64,000 nucleotides of DNA from assembly GCA_031308135.1 (NCBI GenBank), contig JAHLJT010009436.1, positions 221,913,286 through 221,977,285 of the forward strand. The letters are read 5' to 3'. This document shows, one piece after another, positions 50,235 through 61,790 of the stretch. The position numbers and the translations under genes are program-made. Position 1 is the stretch's first letter. The number at the start of each line of letters is the position of its first letter. This stretch comes from Acheta domesticus. Taxonomy: Eukaryota; Arthropoda; Insecta; Orthoptera; Gryllidae. A model generated the notes under the pieces. The model saw nothing but the letters and a program-made list of their open reading frames with translations. It did no database searches and was not told the origin of the DNA.

Positions 50235-50826
50235 GTCTGTCCGACTCTCCGTCTGTCCGACTCTCCGTCTGTCCGACTCTCCGTCTGTCCGACTCTCCGT
50301 CTGTCCGACTCTCCGTCTGTCCGACTCTCCGTCTGTCCGACTCTCCGTCTGTCCGACTCTCCGTCTGTCCGACTCTCCGTCTGTCCGACTCTCCGTCTGT
50401 CCGACTCTCCGTCTGTCCGACTCTTCGTCTGTCCGACTCTCCGTCTGTCCGACTCTCCGTCTGTCCGACTCCCCGTCTGTCCGACTCTCCGTCTGTCCGA
50501 CTCTCCGACTCTCCGTCTGTCCGACTCTCCGTCTGTCCGACTCTCCGTCTGTCCGACTCTCCGTCTGTCCGACTCTCCGTCTGTCCGACTCTCCGTCTGT
50601 CCGACTCTCCGTCTGTCCGACTCTCCGTCTGTCCGACTCTCCGTCTGTCCGACTCTCCGTCTGTCCGACTCTCCGTCTGTCCGACTCTCCGTCTGTCCGA
50701 CTCTCCGTCTGTCCGACTCTCCGTCTGTCCGACTCTCCGTCTGTCCGACTCTCCGTCTGTCCGACTCTCCGTCTGTCCGACTCTCCGTCTGTCCGACTCT
50801 CCGTCTGTCCGACTCTCCGTCTGTCC
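50235..50826 (+). repeat. 16-bp tandem array, right part
   Basis: About 37 units of the same CTCCGTCTGTCCGACT repeat in the same orientation and phase as the left part. It is much more homogeneous, with one partial unit near 50503 and few point variants. Confidence 0.9.
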
Positions 50827-51105
50827 TACTGTCCTGTCTTCCGTCCGTCGGCCCATCCGTTAGTCCGTCTGACTGACTGTCCGTCCGTCTGACTGAACGT
50901 CCGTCTGTCTGTCCGTCCGTCTGACTGACTTTCCGTCCGTCCGTCTGACTCACTCCGTCCGTCAGTCTGACTCTCCGTCAGTATGACTGACTGTCCGTCC
51001 ATCTGACTGACTGTCCGCCCGTCCGTCTGACTGTCCTTCCGTCTGAGTGACTGTCCGTCTGACCGACCATCTGTGAATCAGTCTGTCCGTCTCTCCGTCT
51101 AGATG
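50827..51105 (+). repeat. Degenerate GTCC/GTCTGACT array edge
   Basis: Loss of the 16-base period; short runs such as GTCCGTCCGTCTGACTGACT with variable spacing. It probably shows the older, pre-expansion microsatellite. Confidence 0.75.
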
Positions 51106-51639
51106 TAGTCAACGCTAGCACCAAAACTGATCAGACGATTTTTTCCATGATTGATATTTTCTGATAGTTCTAAACGATCTTGAAAGCCGGCGAGTTTAAA
51201 AGGTTATTTTGATATTTAAGAGTAGTTCACATGAAGCCTAAAAATGTCCAATGTTTTCTGAAAAATGGCTTCAAATAATTTGATTCACCTTTGTACTCTG
51301 AGAGTAAAGCACACTTAAAATTTGGCGCAGGTGTTATTTCCATCGAACTCTCCGAATTTCCACAAATTGCAAAATCAGAAAAACGTGAGAAAGTGTGCTG
51401 TTATAGCGCGACTAGTTATATTGCTAATAACTCAAAACATCAACTGACATAAGATTTGTTAGGTATGCTTTCTTATTGAGAACCGAAGATTGCGACGTCC
51501 TGTCAGTCATTGAGTAATGCGATTATGTACGATGCCATTGTTTGTATTTTGAAAAATTCTAAAAGCATGATGAATTTCAATCACCTTCATGAATACGTAT
51601 TGCTTCGACTTCATTCGCGATTCTCTGAAAATATCTTAA

Positions 51640-51753
51640 CACACTCTCATGGAAGGTCCAAATATTTGTCAAATGTTTGGAGCCGAGAGCTTCGTCGCGA
51701 TACTGGACACGGGAAGCGAAGCGTCACTGAGCCTTAAATCTATGAAGTTATAA
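51640..51753 (+). pseudogene. Retrotransposon aspartic protease fragment
   Basis: A 37-codon open stretch containing 'MFGAESFVAILDTGSEAS'. The D-T-G-S at 51706-51717 after a hydrophobic pair (I-L) is the active-site loop of retropepsins of LTR retrotransposons, followed by the usual S-L-S-type residues. Sequence on either side does not continue the domain, so it is a fossil fragment. Confidence 0.55.
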
Positions 51754-51959
51754 ACACGTCATTCCGCTCGCAGGCCCGTATTAGTGTTCGCCATGTTCTC
51801 GCGGAAGTGAATAGGTTCTCTCGCGTTCTCAACTATACGGGGTCCTCTACTTTAAAGTTTTCAAATTGGACTTTTTTTTAAACTTCATTGTCTCCTTTTT
51901 TGCCTGACACGGTATCAGTTACTAACAAAATGTAAACAACGGGAGGTGCCAACGATGAC

Positions 51960-52960
51960 AACACAAAAAAGTTCTCAAGTCTTCAATGTCGTCTTTCCGA
52001 CGTCCTTGACACCGAGAGTACGACCAACCCCGAGTACTTCCACTGCCGGCGCCGCGTGTCCATCGACCTCTGAAACAGAAGCCGCCGTGTCCGCCGGGCG
52101 ACGTCTGCGCTGGCGGCGACGGCGGCTGCACGCGAGGCGGCGGGAGGAGGAGCAGGTGCGGCAACAGCGCCTGGCCAGCGGCGGGCGCTCCCGCTGGCTG
52201 GCGGCCTCCGCATTGTTAGTCGCCCGCCCGCCCGCCCGCCCGCCTCGACGTCGCCCCGCGCGACGCGCCAGCCACCCGCCCGGCGTCGAACCGGAGGCGC
52301 CGTGCCACGCCACGCCACGCGGCGGCCGACGCGCGGCATGACGCCGCCGTGACGTCACCCGCTCCTCCTCCTCCTCCGCCGCCGCCGCCGCGTGCGGGCC
52401 GCGCGCTGGCCGCGGCTGCCGCTGCCGCCGCCGTCGACAGTGAGTTCGCCGGCGCCGCAGGTGCGACTTGGCCGCCGCTGCCGCGATCCGTGTGCGCGTC
52501 GTCGCCGTCTCCGCCGCCGCCGCTGCTGCCATCGGCCACGCCGGCGCTGCGGTCGCCGGGAGCCAGTGCGTGAGGTGAGCCCGCCGCGCGCGTGGCGCAG
52601 TGCTGGAGCCCTCCGAGGGCTGACCTTGGCGCAGGGCGATGGCCGCGCGCCCTGGCGACTATGAGGAGCGTGGCCAGCCAGCCGGCCGGCCGGCGCGGCG
52701 GGCTGGCCGGGTCGCCGCGGGTCGCCGGGGAAAGTGGTGCGCGGGTGCCACGCTCTGTCGAGTTCGTTCGTCGCGCTTCCAGTGGTTGTTGTGGTTCTTG
52801 CGGGGTGTTGTGGTGCAGCAGCTGTTGGCGTGCACCCCTGCAGACCGGTTGTTGGATGCGCGCAGTCGCGGCGACCTGCGTGGCGACGCCGGTCAGTTGT
52901 GCGCCGGCGCGCGGGCCACGCAGAACATCGCGCGCAATGATTGGGCCATTTAAACGCACG
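51960..52960 (+). promoter_or_regulatory. CpG island, likely promoter and 5' exon of an unseen gene
   Basis: About 1 kb of very GC- and CpG-rich DNA in an AT-rich region, with GGC/CCG runs, a CRE palindrome TGACGTCA at 52350-52357 and a good plus-strand splice donor (GAG/GTGAGC, exon end 52574). The open frames here have the bias of GC-rich DNA and none shows a domain. The likely meaning is a non-coding first exon of a rightward gene whose coding exons are beyond 64000. A leftward gene cannot be excluded. Confidence 0.5.
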
Positions 52961-54216
52961 TGCATCTGTCAGTGCCTTCACAGAGTTGCGTTTTTATCTT
53001 CGGTAAAATTATAGGCAAGTGAAATGACCAACGAAAATGTATTCAATGTACGAACGTCTGTCAGTGCGAGTGTAAAAATATCTCGTGATGAATAGTGAGC
53101 AATTGCAGAAATCCTACATTGTGTTGTGAATGAAGTGCAATTGCATCTTTCGCCAGACGGTTTTCTGCAATAGTGGCTTGCGAGAGGTTTCGCGACCAGT
53201 TGGATTGCTGTAATGAACAACGCCCATACCTGTTCTGGAAATGGGGCGGGACTGAAAGAGCGTGGGCGACCTTGAAGGAGCATCTCTTGCGAAGTAAAGG
53301 AAAAACCTGTTTATCCTTTTAAACGAAACAATTTTTTTAAATAGTATTTTTATATTTCTGACAGTCCGAAAATACATCAAACTGTCCTTTTCTGCATTCA
53401 GTGGTTAAACAGAGTCAACGGGTGTTAATTAATTATATAGTCCACAAAGCGCAATTTTGAATGTTTTACGTAATTATTATCTAACGAAAATTGAAAATAA
53501 TTCTACTGCGCCAACCTTTCATTTGTCAACTACCAAACTCAGACTTTTCGACGGTAGATATATCAGGCTCGGTCGTAGATTTTAAAACATACTTTTTCTG
53601 GTACAAATATGTGTGTGAATTGCCGGAAATGCTATTTTTCCATTTATATTGAGCGTTTTTTGTAGTAACAGGGGATTCTGTAGAGCCATCAGAAAGTAAT
53701 AATCTTTTGTGAAACATTCAATTTGTTGCTAGAAACATAATTAAGAAGAAATGTCAGGTTTGTTTTATATAAAATATACAAGCTCTGTAAGCTTACTTTA
53801 TGAAAAACATTCTCCAAACAAAATTTTCTGTTAAGTGAAAGCTCGGCGGTGATCTAGTTGTAGTAAAGGAAATAGCAAGAATGGACATGAAATGTCAGTG
53901 AAAGAGACCTTGACACACCTTTGAAGGTCGCTAAACATTTACTTCATCGTAAACGTGACCTTGACACGCAGTGTTTGTGCCAAGGCTGCGTAACCTAGGA
54001 AGAAGTTTTAAGGCAAACCTTTTGCTGGACGGGTTGTCTGATCGACCACTTTCGAGTGAGGACACGTGGTTTGCGAGAAGGGGTAGGTGACCTCGCCGTG
54101 GGGCTTCCTAAGCTGCTCGCCTGTTACCTCCCCTCCTTAACCCCCCCTTCCCCAAGCCTTCGCCCCTTCTCCATGCTGCTCCACGCCGCCCCCCCCCCCG
54201 AGATACAGAGACCCAG
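52961..54216. other. No gene seen
   Basis: AT-rich, then a C-rich stretch (54110-54200) with homopolymer C. Possible first intron of the CpG-island gene. Confidence 0.4.
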
Positions 54217-54782
54217 CAAGTGATGGCAAATTTTAGCAACCCATCGATACTTCGATTCATCACCAAAACGTTTTCCATGTCGATAAAAATTTCGATAAAA
54301 CATCTATGTTTAAAATATCAATGACTTAAATGTGATGAAACATTTCGAAGTGAAATGTCCTGGTTCTTACGTGATACACAACATGTCAATATTAGTTTAA
54401 AGTACAGTCCGCCTTCAATTTGATTGTCATCTTAATTTTCTAATCAATGTTCTATGTAGTCAGAGTTCAAATTACAGTTTAACAATATCACCACGTACAA
54501 CAAAATAATCGAAAAAAAGTAGCAACACTGGAGAAAGATTGCGAATAGCAAACGATTTCGTGCCGTCTGGCGATCGACAACAGCGACAGTTGTCAATGGC
54601 TTTTGATTGCGAGCAATCTACAAATAAAATAGTGGAAATTTTATTTATATCACGAAACGTTTTTGTGAAAACATCGGTTTCTGGACAAATATATCGATCT
54701 TAAGAAAACATAGATGTTATAATATCGGCGTTTCTGCTCGAAAGTATAACTGTTTTAAAAACATCGATTTTTTGTCATTACT
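54217..54782. mobile_element. Degenerate hAT-like MITE
   Basis: The ends AGTGATGGCAAATTTT and (inverted) AGTAATGACAAAAAAT resemble each other and the CAGTG-type ends of hAT elements. Near both ends are repeated CGAT words (ATCGATAC, CGATAAAA, ATCGATCTT, CATCGATT). Flanking 8-mers AGACCCAG and AGTCCCTG agree at six of eight positions, a possible decayed target duplication. Confidence 0.4.
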
Positions 54783-57550
54783 AGTCCCTGCGCCTTGGAT
54801 TTGATGATCCACGCACTTCGCTCTTTGAAAATTCCTTCATCATACGTGCCCTATTATTTTCTTGTAACTCACTCTCAAGAACACACGCGGATAAAGAGAC
54901 ATTAAAAGTCTTTCAGTACCCCGAAATCCATTTCGTCCGGGCGATGATTGATGTTATTTGCAAATTCGAACAAAAATATAGTCCACGTTGGTATTAAACT
55001 GCTTTATTCTGCGTTTATTTATAAAATCTCTACAAATATTTTCCTAGTGTAAGTGACATTTTCAAACTACTTATGCACATATAAGTGGGCATGTGCCCAT
55101 TTATGTCATCGCGGATGTAACAAATGCAGTATTATTTTTGCTAATAGTGAAGTATGGGTGACGAGACAAATCAGGCAGTCATTTAGTCTGTGGACTTTGA
55201 GGGACCAAAGTCTAAGTCAATAGTTTTCCTTATTTCAAGTTGCGCAGTGAAATGATTGCCCAAAAGTTGTTTTTGAGGCGCATGTGTGGTTTCTTCCATT
55301 ACCTGTGAATCTTTCGTGTCATATGTTAACGCAATAGGGAACACAATATTAGTAATTTCCGTAATTCGCTTCTTGGCGGCAGAGATATGCTAACTTCTTA
55401 ATTAACTAATAGTAATAATCCATTCCAGATAATTCCTTCCAGTTCAAAAAAGTCAATTTTGTAAGACATTGCCGATATATCTTACAAGATAAAAACGAGA
55501 GAAGTGATGTGATACATTCATTTTATGGCATCAGTTTTTAAACTCGCGAGATGAGTGGTCTTAGTTGAACACTACGTACACTAAAAAGAGAAAAAAATGT
55601 TGCCTGTTCCAAAACCAGAACCTTGAAAGACATTCTAATTGCTCTACTTCCAGTAAAAAGAACTCTCTGAAGATCTGGTGGTCCCGTGTTTGACTTCCGG
55701 TGGATAACCGTTTGTCGTGTTAATATTAATATTATTTATCATTTGCAATTCACCGAGACATCTTAGATTCCTATTTACTGCACGAGTTTTTTGTACATTA
55801 TCAAATCTTCGAATATATTTTCGAGTATATTTGAGTTTTACGCTTATGAAAACAGTATTTTTAAGACACCTTTCAGTTTGCTCATATTTGAGTTCTTCGC
55901 CTACAAGATGATTTTCACGTTATATAAGATGCACAAATGGAAGAGTGAGAATGTTAATATACATTTTAAGTTAAGACCATAATTTTCCTATGTTCAAGTG
56001 GCCAAAATAGAGTTCATGTTCATTCTTCTTCGATCCTATTTTGCATCTTCTCTGGTTTCATAACAACGTGTCAAGAGTACTGAAAGTTTCGGCTGTCCCA
56101 CCTGTTCCCGTTGGGAGTGACATCGTTCGACCTCGCGTGACGAGGGTGACAATGCGCAACTCATCGACGCGGACGGCTAGATCATCCGCAGCGAAGTCAC
56201 TTGACACGCCGTCGTCGTGCCCTACTAACTGCCCTCCAGTCAAGTGCCCTCGTGCCCGGGGCGGCGACTGCTCCCATTGTACGTGTCAAGTGGCAGCTGC
56301 GGATCTGCTGAACGCGTCATCGGAAAATAAATCAAGGCGTGAATCGACGAAATACGTCTTCTGGTTTGTACGGGATTTCTAATTCATTAATTTCTACTTT
56401 TAAGCCACCTTTACTTATGTGAATGGTACTACAAAGTTTGATCCTATGAGTCGTAATTCAGTGCAATTTGAAGCTCATTTCGAAATTAAAATGATGCAAT
56501 ATGAATATTGTTATGAAATCATTAGAAATAAAGTTGAATTTTGACATTATCCCTCAAATTTCCAGTGATCGACTTATTAATGTTTTCAAATAATTATTAA
56601 GATAAATATAAATGTTCACGTCCACTCTCGACCAACCAAAATATTAGAGCGTCAACGGAGTTTAGTTTCGTAGGTCGATGTCCCCAAATTTCATAACTGC
56701 ACCGTGTTAGGGATAATATTGGATAGTTTCCCTTGGGGAAAAAAAATTGAAAAAAAAATGGCAACTTCTTATCCAGAGGAGAAATTTTGAGGATACGACC
56801 GTGAAGAATGGAATAATCAAGAGCTGCATCCAGGATTTTTCTTGTGCGGGAGGAACTACAGGAATAATGTCCAGCATAGGAATTCATGTTGTCGTAAAAC
56901 ATACAAATCCTTTATGCCGAATATAAAATGTATTTTAATTTTTTACGTATAATTGATAAATAATAAGCGATAATATTGACTTTTGTTATAATAGAAAACT
57001 AGTAAAAGCTTTATTTTTGATTATGTATCATTGCCTGGGGGAGGGCTGCCTCATGACCCCCCTCCTAGGGCGCGCAACTGATTAAATGTAATAAATGCAG
57101 CCAATGGGCTCGTGACCCAGGAAATAGGAAGGTAGAGTGGGAAGGGGAACTACACCGAGTAGAGCATTTAGAAGAGTAACGTCTAAAAAGATAAAAATGG
57201 ATAAAAGTAAACAAAAACAAAAAAAAACTACAACCTACTGATTAACTTAGACAAGACATCCAATGTACTTCCACATGTTACGTAATGTAGGAATATTCCT
57301 TGATTGTTTTTTCCTTGAAGGCCAGCGTACTTAAAGACCGCCCCGTGCCACACTCCTGCTGTTCCATTGCAGGAAACCTGTATCACGCGGTTAGGTTTAC
57401 ATACATATATTGATTTTCTTTGTTCCACATTTTCAAAACCCCAAAAAAATGATATTTTTTCGGAAAATTATTGCATTACCTTTCAGTAATTAAAAAACAT
57501 TTTTCCGAAGAGATTAGCCCCAGTATTCTCATCAAACTTACTATTAATAG
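54783..57550. other. No gene recognised
   Basis: AT-rich. A GC-richer patch at 56060-56350 has an open frame without recognisable motif; the word ACGTGTCAAG occurs at both its sides (56067 and 56281). Confidence 0.35.
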
Positions 57551-57797
57551 TAAGGCGGTTCCACCCATCAGTTATTCCGCAAGTAATGAGCGACAGCTCG
57601 CCGAATCCCAAGCAGTGTGGATGAGTGGCTTGCTATTTGCCGAGTGGCGAACATTCGGTGCTCTCCCTACCCACCACGTGTCGGTCTTTAGGACACATCA
57701 AAGGAAGCAAACGTTCGCAGAACATGTCAGCTGTTCGGGATTTGGCGAGCAGTAGCTCGTTGCTCCGCGAATGCCGAATGTGTGGAGCCGCCTTTAC
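57551..57797. mobile_element. 247-bp inverted-repeat element (MITE-like)
   Basis: The left arm 'TAAGGCGGTTCCAC' then 'GACAGCTCGCCGAATCCC' is repeated inverted from 'TAAAGGCGGCTCCAC' and 'CTGCTCGCCAAATCCCGAAC', giving imperfect arms of about 70-80 bases. Non-coding. Confidence 0.5.
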
Positions 57798-59329
57798 AAC
57801 TACATTGCGGTCGACTGTTCGAACGTTGCAGACTTCGTGAGAGCTTGTGCATACTTCACCATCTAAATATACGCTTCTGTCCCTACGAAGATCATTTTTA
57901 CACTACGCCTGCAGGAGTCATGGAATGACTTGTAATTCATTTTAAAAGTATTGGACTCTGTGTCAGACTTAAATGGTGGAAAATATTATTGATTGCGCCA
58001 GCCACATCGATTACTTACTCTAATTTTACTAAACCAAGACAGGTTATTCAAGTTCCTAGCAAATCACATTGAAGCAAGATTCTGGGATAAACGAGCCCGA
58101 ACAAAAAATATACGTATGATATGTTAATAGAGAGAGAAGGAGAGAGAATGTTTGCGTTTTCATTATTTACGTGCAACGGAAAGCCATTAATTCTTCCCTT
58201 TTAGAAAGTTTTTCTTTAGCTTTAGCAGCAGCTCAACAAAAAAGCGAGCTTCCACACCCGCTTGTTTAAGTAATCGTATTGTAATATTAATGAAAGAATA
58301 TTCATTCTGAGTAAATGGATTGTCAGTGGAAATTTTAGTCACATATTCTATACTGTACTGCTGATTCAGCGACGACAACCGTATCCTAATATTGCGAACT
58401 TGGAAAAAATATTCCACAAACTTTTAATTTGTATTTAATGTTCCTTAGAATAGTTTATTCTCTAGTATTCTGCGGTATCAAAGAAGAGTATATCAACTTT
58501 TTAGAATAGGAGAAATATATTACAGTGGTCATTTAGTTTAAGAAATAAAGTATCATGACGGCAGAGAAATTAAAAGACTACAAAGTGTATGTCTGTTTAT
58601 TAATAAATTGTCTATGATTAAAGTTCCAAAAGAAACGTAGGTGAAGTTGCTGAGGATTTACTCTTGCTCGGGCAGTATGGATGTTCGATATTCTATGATA
58701 TCCGATATTCTAGTGAAATCTAGATGCAGCTTTTAAGCACAGAGCAAAATGTGAAGTTTTTTTGAGAATATACATGTTGTTGATATCAGATTATCACATT
58801 GCTCTTTAAATGGTATTTGTGTTCTGTTAATAAGACATTGCATTTTACTCTTTTATACATACTTGCAGTCTCATAAACGCACACCAGATGCACAATACAT
58901 ATGGCATTGCTAGTTGAATATCCTAATATTTCAAACATTGTAAGAACTTTTGCAAATTCAACACACACGTATATACTTGTCCTTACGAATATTTGTTTGA
59001 AGTGAAGATTAGAAATGAAATTGTTACATTATGTGATGGGTCGTAGCTTCAAAGGCAGTATAATAGTAAAATGTGTAATGAGTTTCAGATAGGAGAGTAT
59101 CAAGGAAAATGAATCAATAGGCCAGTACAAAAATAGTTTGATGTTACATGTGGAAAGATAATGTATTAGGCGAAGAAGAGGACAACAAAACAGAAAACAG
59201 GACTTTGATGAGCAGGGATGCAAATAATGCGAAGATTTTAATTGGGATGCACTTTTTAAATTCAAATTTTGAATGTGTCGAAAAACAGATGTCGATATTT
59301 TTAAAACTTTGCCTTCTTCTTCTTTTTCA
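57798..59329. other. No gene recognised
   Basis: AT-rich sequence without supportable exons or repeats. Confidence 0.4.
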
Positions 59330-59515
59330 TCAGCATGCTTTGGGCTTAACTCGTTTGGGTTCTACATCTGGTACAGCCATCGCCTTCTCGACCTTTCTAT
59401 TCATCCTCCATATAATAGGTAGTAGTTGAGACTGTATCGTGGGATTCCATCTCTGTATATCCTCATTAAATGCAGCAGCCTTTCTGTGTACGTCTATTAT
59501 TTTACACAATTTCAT
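59330..59515 (-). CDS. Unidentified open frame, possible exon or relic
   Basis: Follows a 'TTTAG' acceptor-like site and is open for 61 codons: 'MKLCKIIDVHRKAAAFNE', 'WNPTIQSQLLPIIWRMN', ending Cys then stop. The composition is that of an amphipathic helical protein, not random AT-rich DNA. I do not recognise the family. It could be a fragment of a transposon protein. Confidence 0.2.
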   Translation of the reverse strand: MKLCKIIDVHRKAAAFNEDIQRWNPTIQSQLLPIIWRMNRKVEKAMAVPDVEPKRVKPKAC

Positions 59516-61389
59516 CTAAACTTGTGATATTTAGCTATTTCCTTACCACCTCATTTATGAACCCAGCTTCTTTAATCACGACTAACAAAACCTGCGCATC
59601 CTAACCTAACACTGCTCGGATCAGGAGAACCTTCCCCCACCTTACGCATTGTGCGATGCGGTATGGGCGAACTCCGCAGAAAGGTCTTAGGTACAAAGCC
59701 AAGTGGTCAAAAAGAAATGGTCGAGCTGCGCAGAAGTAGGGGATTAGCGCCCATCACGGAAACTCCGCAAAAAGCTCACAGGTACAAAGGGGAAATGGTC
59801 AAACTAACCAGAAATAAGAGATATCAGGGAAACTTTCGATGTCTACACGGGGAAACAGGAAAGCAATACTATTTCATATTTCTAAATAAAATGACCATTT
59901 ACATCATGGTCTTTCCGTAGGACCCTCTTCAGCGCATTGCTCACCGTTTGTCTTGGTATCTTGCTGTCGCCGTTTTGATTGTGAGAAATTTCACTTCGAA
60001 AAACAGATCACTTAAAAAGATTTTTGCTTCGCAAGATTTGGATACGCATCGCCACCGCACTCCGTTAATCATCGCCGTATCTCTACAAAATTGATAGTCA
60101 TCTTGCAGGAGAAGTTTCTTGCCGCGCTGGCTGTAAATGAATTCCATTTCCTTTTATTCTTCTCGATGCCCACAGGAAGAGAACGAAAGACAGTGCCGGT
60201 CCTGCTTGCTGTGTCCGAACTATTTACCTGGTATGGAGATTATTTTCTGCGCAGTTCGGACTTCGAGAAGTGAAAGGATGTGGCGGAGTCCGCACCATTT
60301 ACCTGAAGAAGAGGATTATTTTCTGCGGAGTTAGACCATGCCCGTGCGATGAGGCTACCTGCGTTCCGGGAAGCGAGAGGCGTAGGGGCCGTGTGCATGG
60401 AGTTCGGCGTATGAGTGACGCGGGCTCTGATTCACGGGCACCTGGACTCGCCGCGCAGGCACTCGAACATCTCCCAGGAGCGAGGAGGCGGTCCATGGAA
60501 AGGGTGCCAAGCGCGCGCACGGCGTTACTGAAACCGTACAAATTGTTTTCCTCTTTTTATTTAATTAACTGTATTTACATGGACAGGAACGTAACGAAAT
60601 GAGTGCGGGCTCGCCCGCAATACTTTGATCCAGGCCCACTTTATAAAAGTGTACAGAGAACACAAGTAGTGTGTACCTTAAGTAATAAAAATATATTTTA
60701 ACAAATTCATGTTCATCAGTGTATGATTACTACATAATAAATCAATGTTACTAACAGATTATATTGATTTAGAAACTATTACATAAGGTACCGAAGCGAG
60801 AAAAAATCATTCTTTTGGAAGACGATCTTTATAAACTTTATTGTATGAACTATAGCAAACTATTAAAGAAAATGCCAAGTAATTAACATTTCTTACAATC
60901 GCAAAACTTTCCGCCTAAAAATAGGCCCTCTTTTATCTGGACCCGCCCGCATGGCGGTCCTTGCGGGCCCGAATGATTCGCCAAGGATATTAAAGATGTT
61001 GATTGCGTTAATATTGTACACACATGTGTTTTTGAGCTTCGTATTCCCTACCTTTCCTCTTTTTCCAATATGACAATATGGATGAATTATGAATGAAACA
61101 TTCGTTGCAACGAGAGATGTTGAAAACATGTGATAAAGAGAAACTTTCTCTAGTGTAATAGGAGTAGACCTTGTTAAAGCAGCAGCATTTCCTTGAATTT
61201 GAAACTACTCAAGGCTGACGATAAATCCCGAAGACACCGGATCCCTTTACTCCCGTGTAATTGGAACTATTTGTGTCAACAAACGAGGTGAAGATTTGAT
61301 TTGATAGGGCTGGGGAGCCTTGCCGTCGACTTGGAAATGCGCGAACGATGCTAGTCAAATAGTCCCAATTCCGAAAACCTACGTTTTGA
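59516..61389. other. No gene recognised; one CpG-richer patch
   Basis: 60160-60540 is GC-richer and has Cys-rich frames ('CRSCLLCPNYLPG', 'PCPCDEATC') next to an acceptor-like CCCACAG at 60170-60176. No domain could be named. Confidence 0.3.
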
Positions 61390-61790
61390 ATAACCATTAC
61401 GAGCTGCAATGTCTCTGACCGGGAGGGCCTAGGGTTCGAGTCCTGAGGGTCGAATTCAGCCTCTGTTTCAACGAGAATTCTAGCGACCGGTTGCTCCGCT
61501 CAGTACTATTCCGTGGTTTCTCCGAACAATATCAGGCAAATGCCGGGTAGAACCCTCACAAATGGGCCACGGACCGCACACGATATTTCTTTCATATTTC
61601 TTGTTTTATTCTCACGTGACGGAAGGCCAGTCGGGAGCTTAGAACTTGTTGCTAGTTGCAGGAGCTGAGTAGTGTCCCGCTAGCAGGGGATTCCTGGTTG
61701 GGTGCCACCGTGCACGCACAAAGACGTGTAGGTTGGCACTGGATCTCTCCATCCAGCTGGAAGATCACCGCCACCTCCTGTGGACTAATG
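61390..61790 (+). repeat. SINE copy, plus strand, diverged
   Basis: Head with B-box-like 'AGGGTTCGAGTCCTGAGG' (61430-61447), then 'CCGTGGTTTCTCCGAACAAT', 'AAATGGGCCACGGACCG', and an end with 'ATCACCGCCACCTCC'. Same family as 13925-14360. Confidence 0.6.

Larger units (their letters stand above)
47345..51420 (-). mobile_element. Family X copy F with expanded internal satellite
   Basis: The left flank of the array ('AAATTCATGATTTGTGGATT', 47397-47416) corresponds to the X segment 'CAACAAATCATGGATTTTG' in reverse. The right flank (51105-51190: 'GTCAACGCTAGCACC', 'GATTGATATTTTCTGATAG') corresponds to the 'GGCGCTAGCGTTGACCAC' and 'GGGGAATATC' side. What lies between, a few dozen bases in other copies, is here 3.6 kb: an array split by a P-type transposon. 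Confidence 0.65.

Noticed and set aside
47451..50826. CRISPR-like regular repeats
   Set aside because: Units are contiguous 16-mers with no spacers, in eukaryotic DNA and inside a transposon copy.
51922..53014. Several overlapping Arg/Ala/Pro-rich frames in the CpG island
   Set aside because: Expected by chance at this GC content on both strands; none has a domain, and the best plus-strand one stops just before the splice donor.
56041..56382. 113-codon frame in a GC-richer patch
   Set aside because: No domain, no flanking splice evidence; the antisense strand is equally open.
61430..61447. Possible tRNA gene from a GGTTCGAGTCC B box
   Set aside because: No cloverleaf can be formed around it and the surrounding sequence matches the SINE family.
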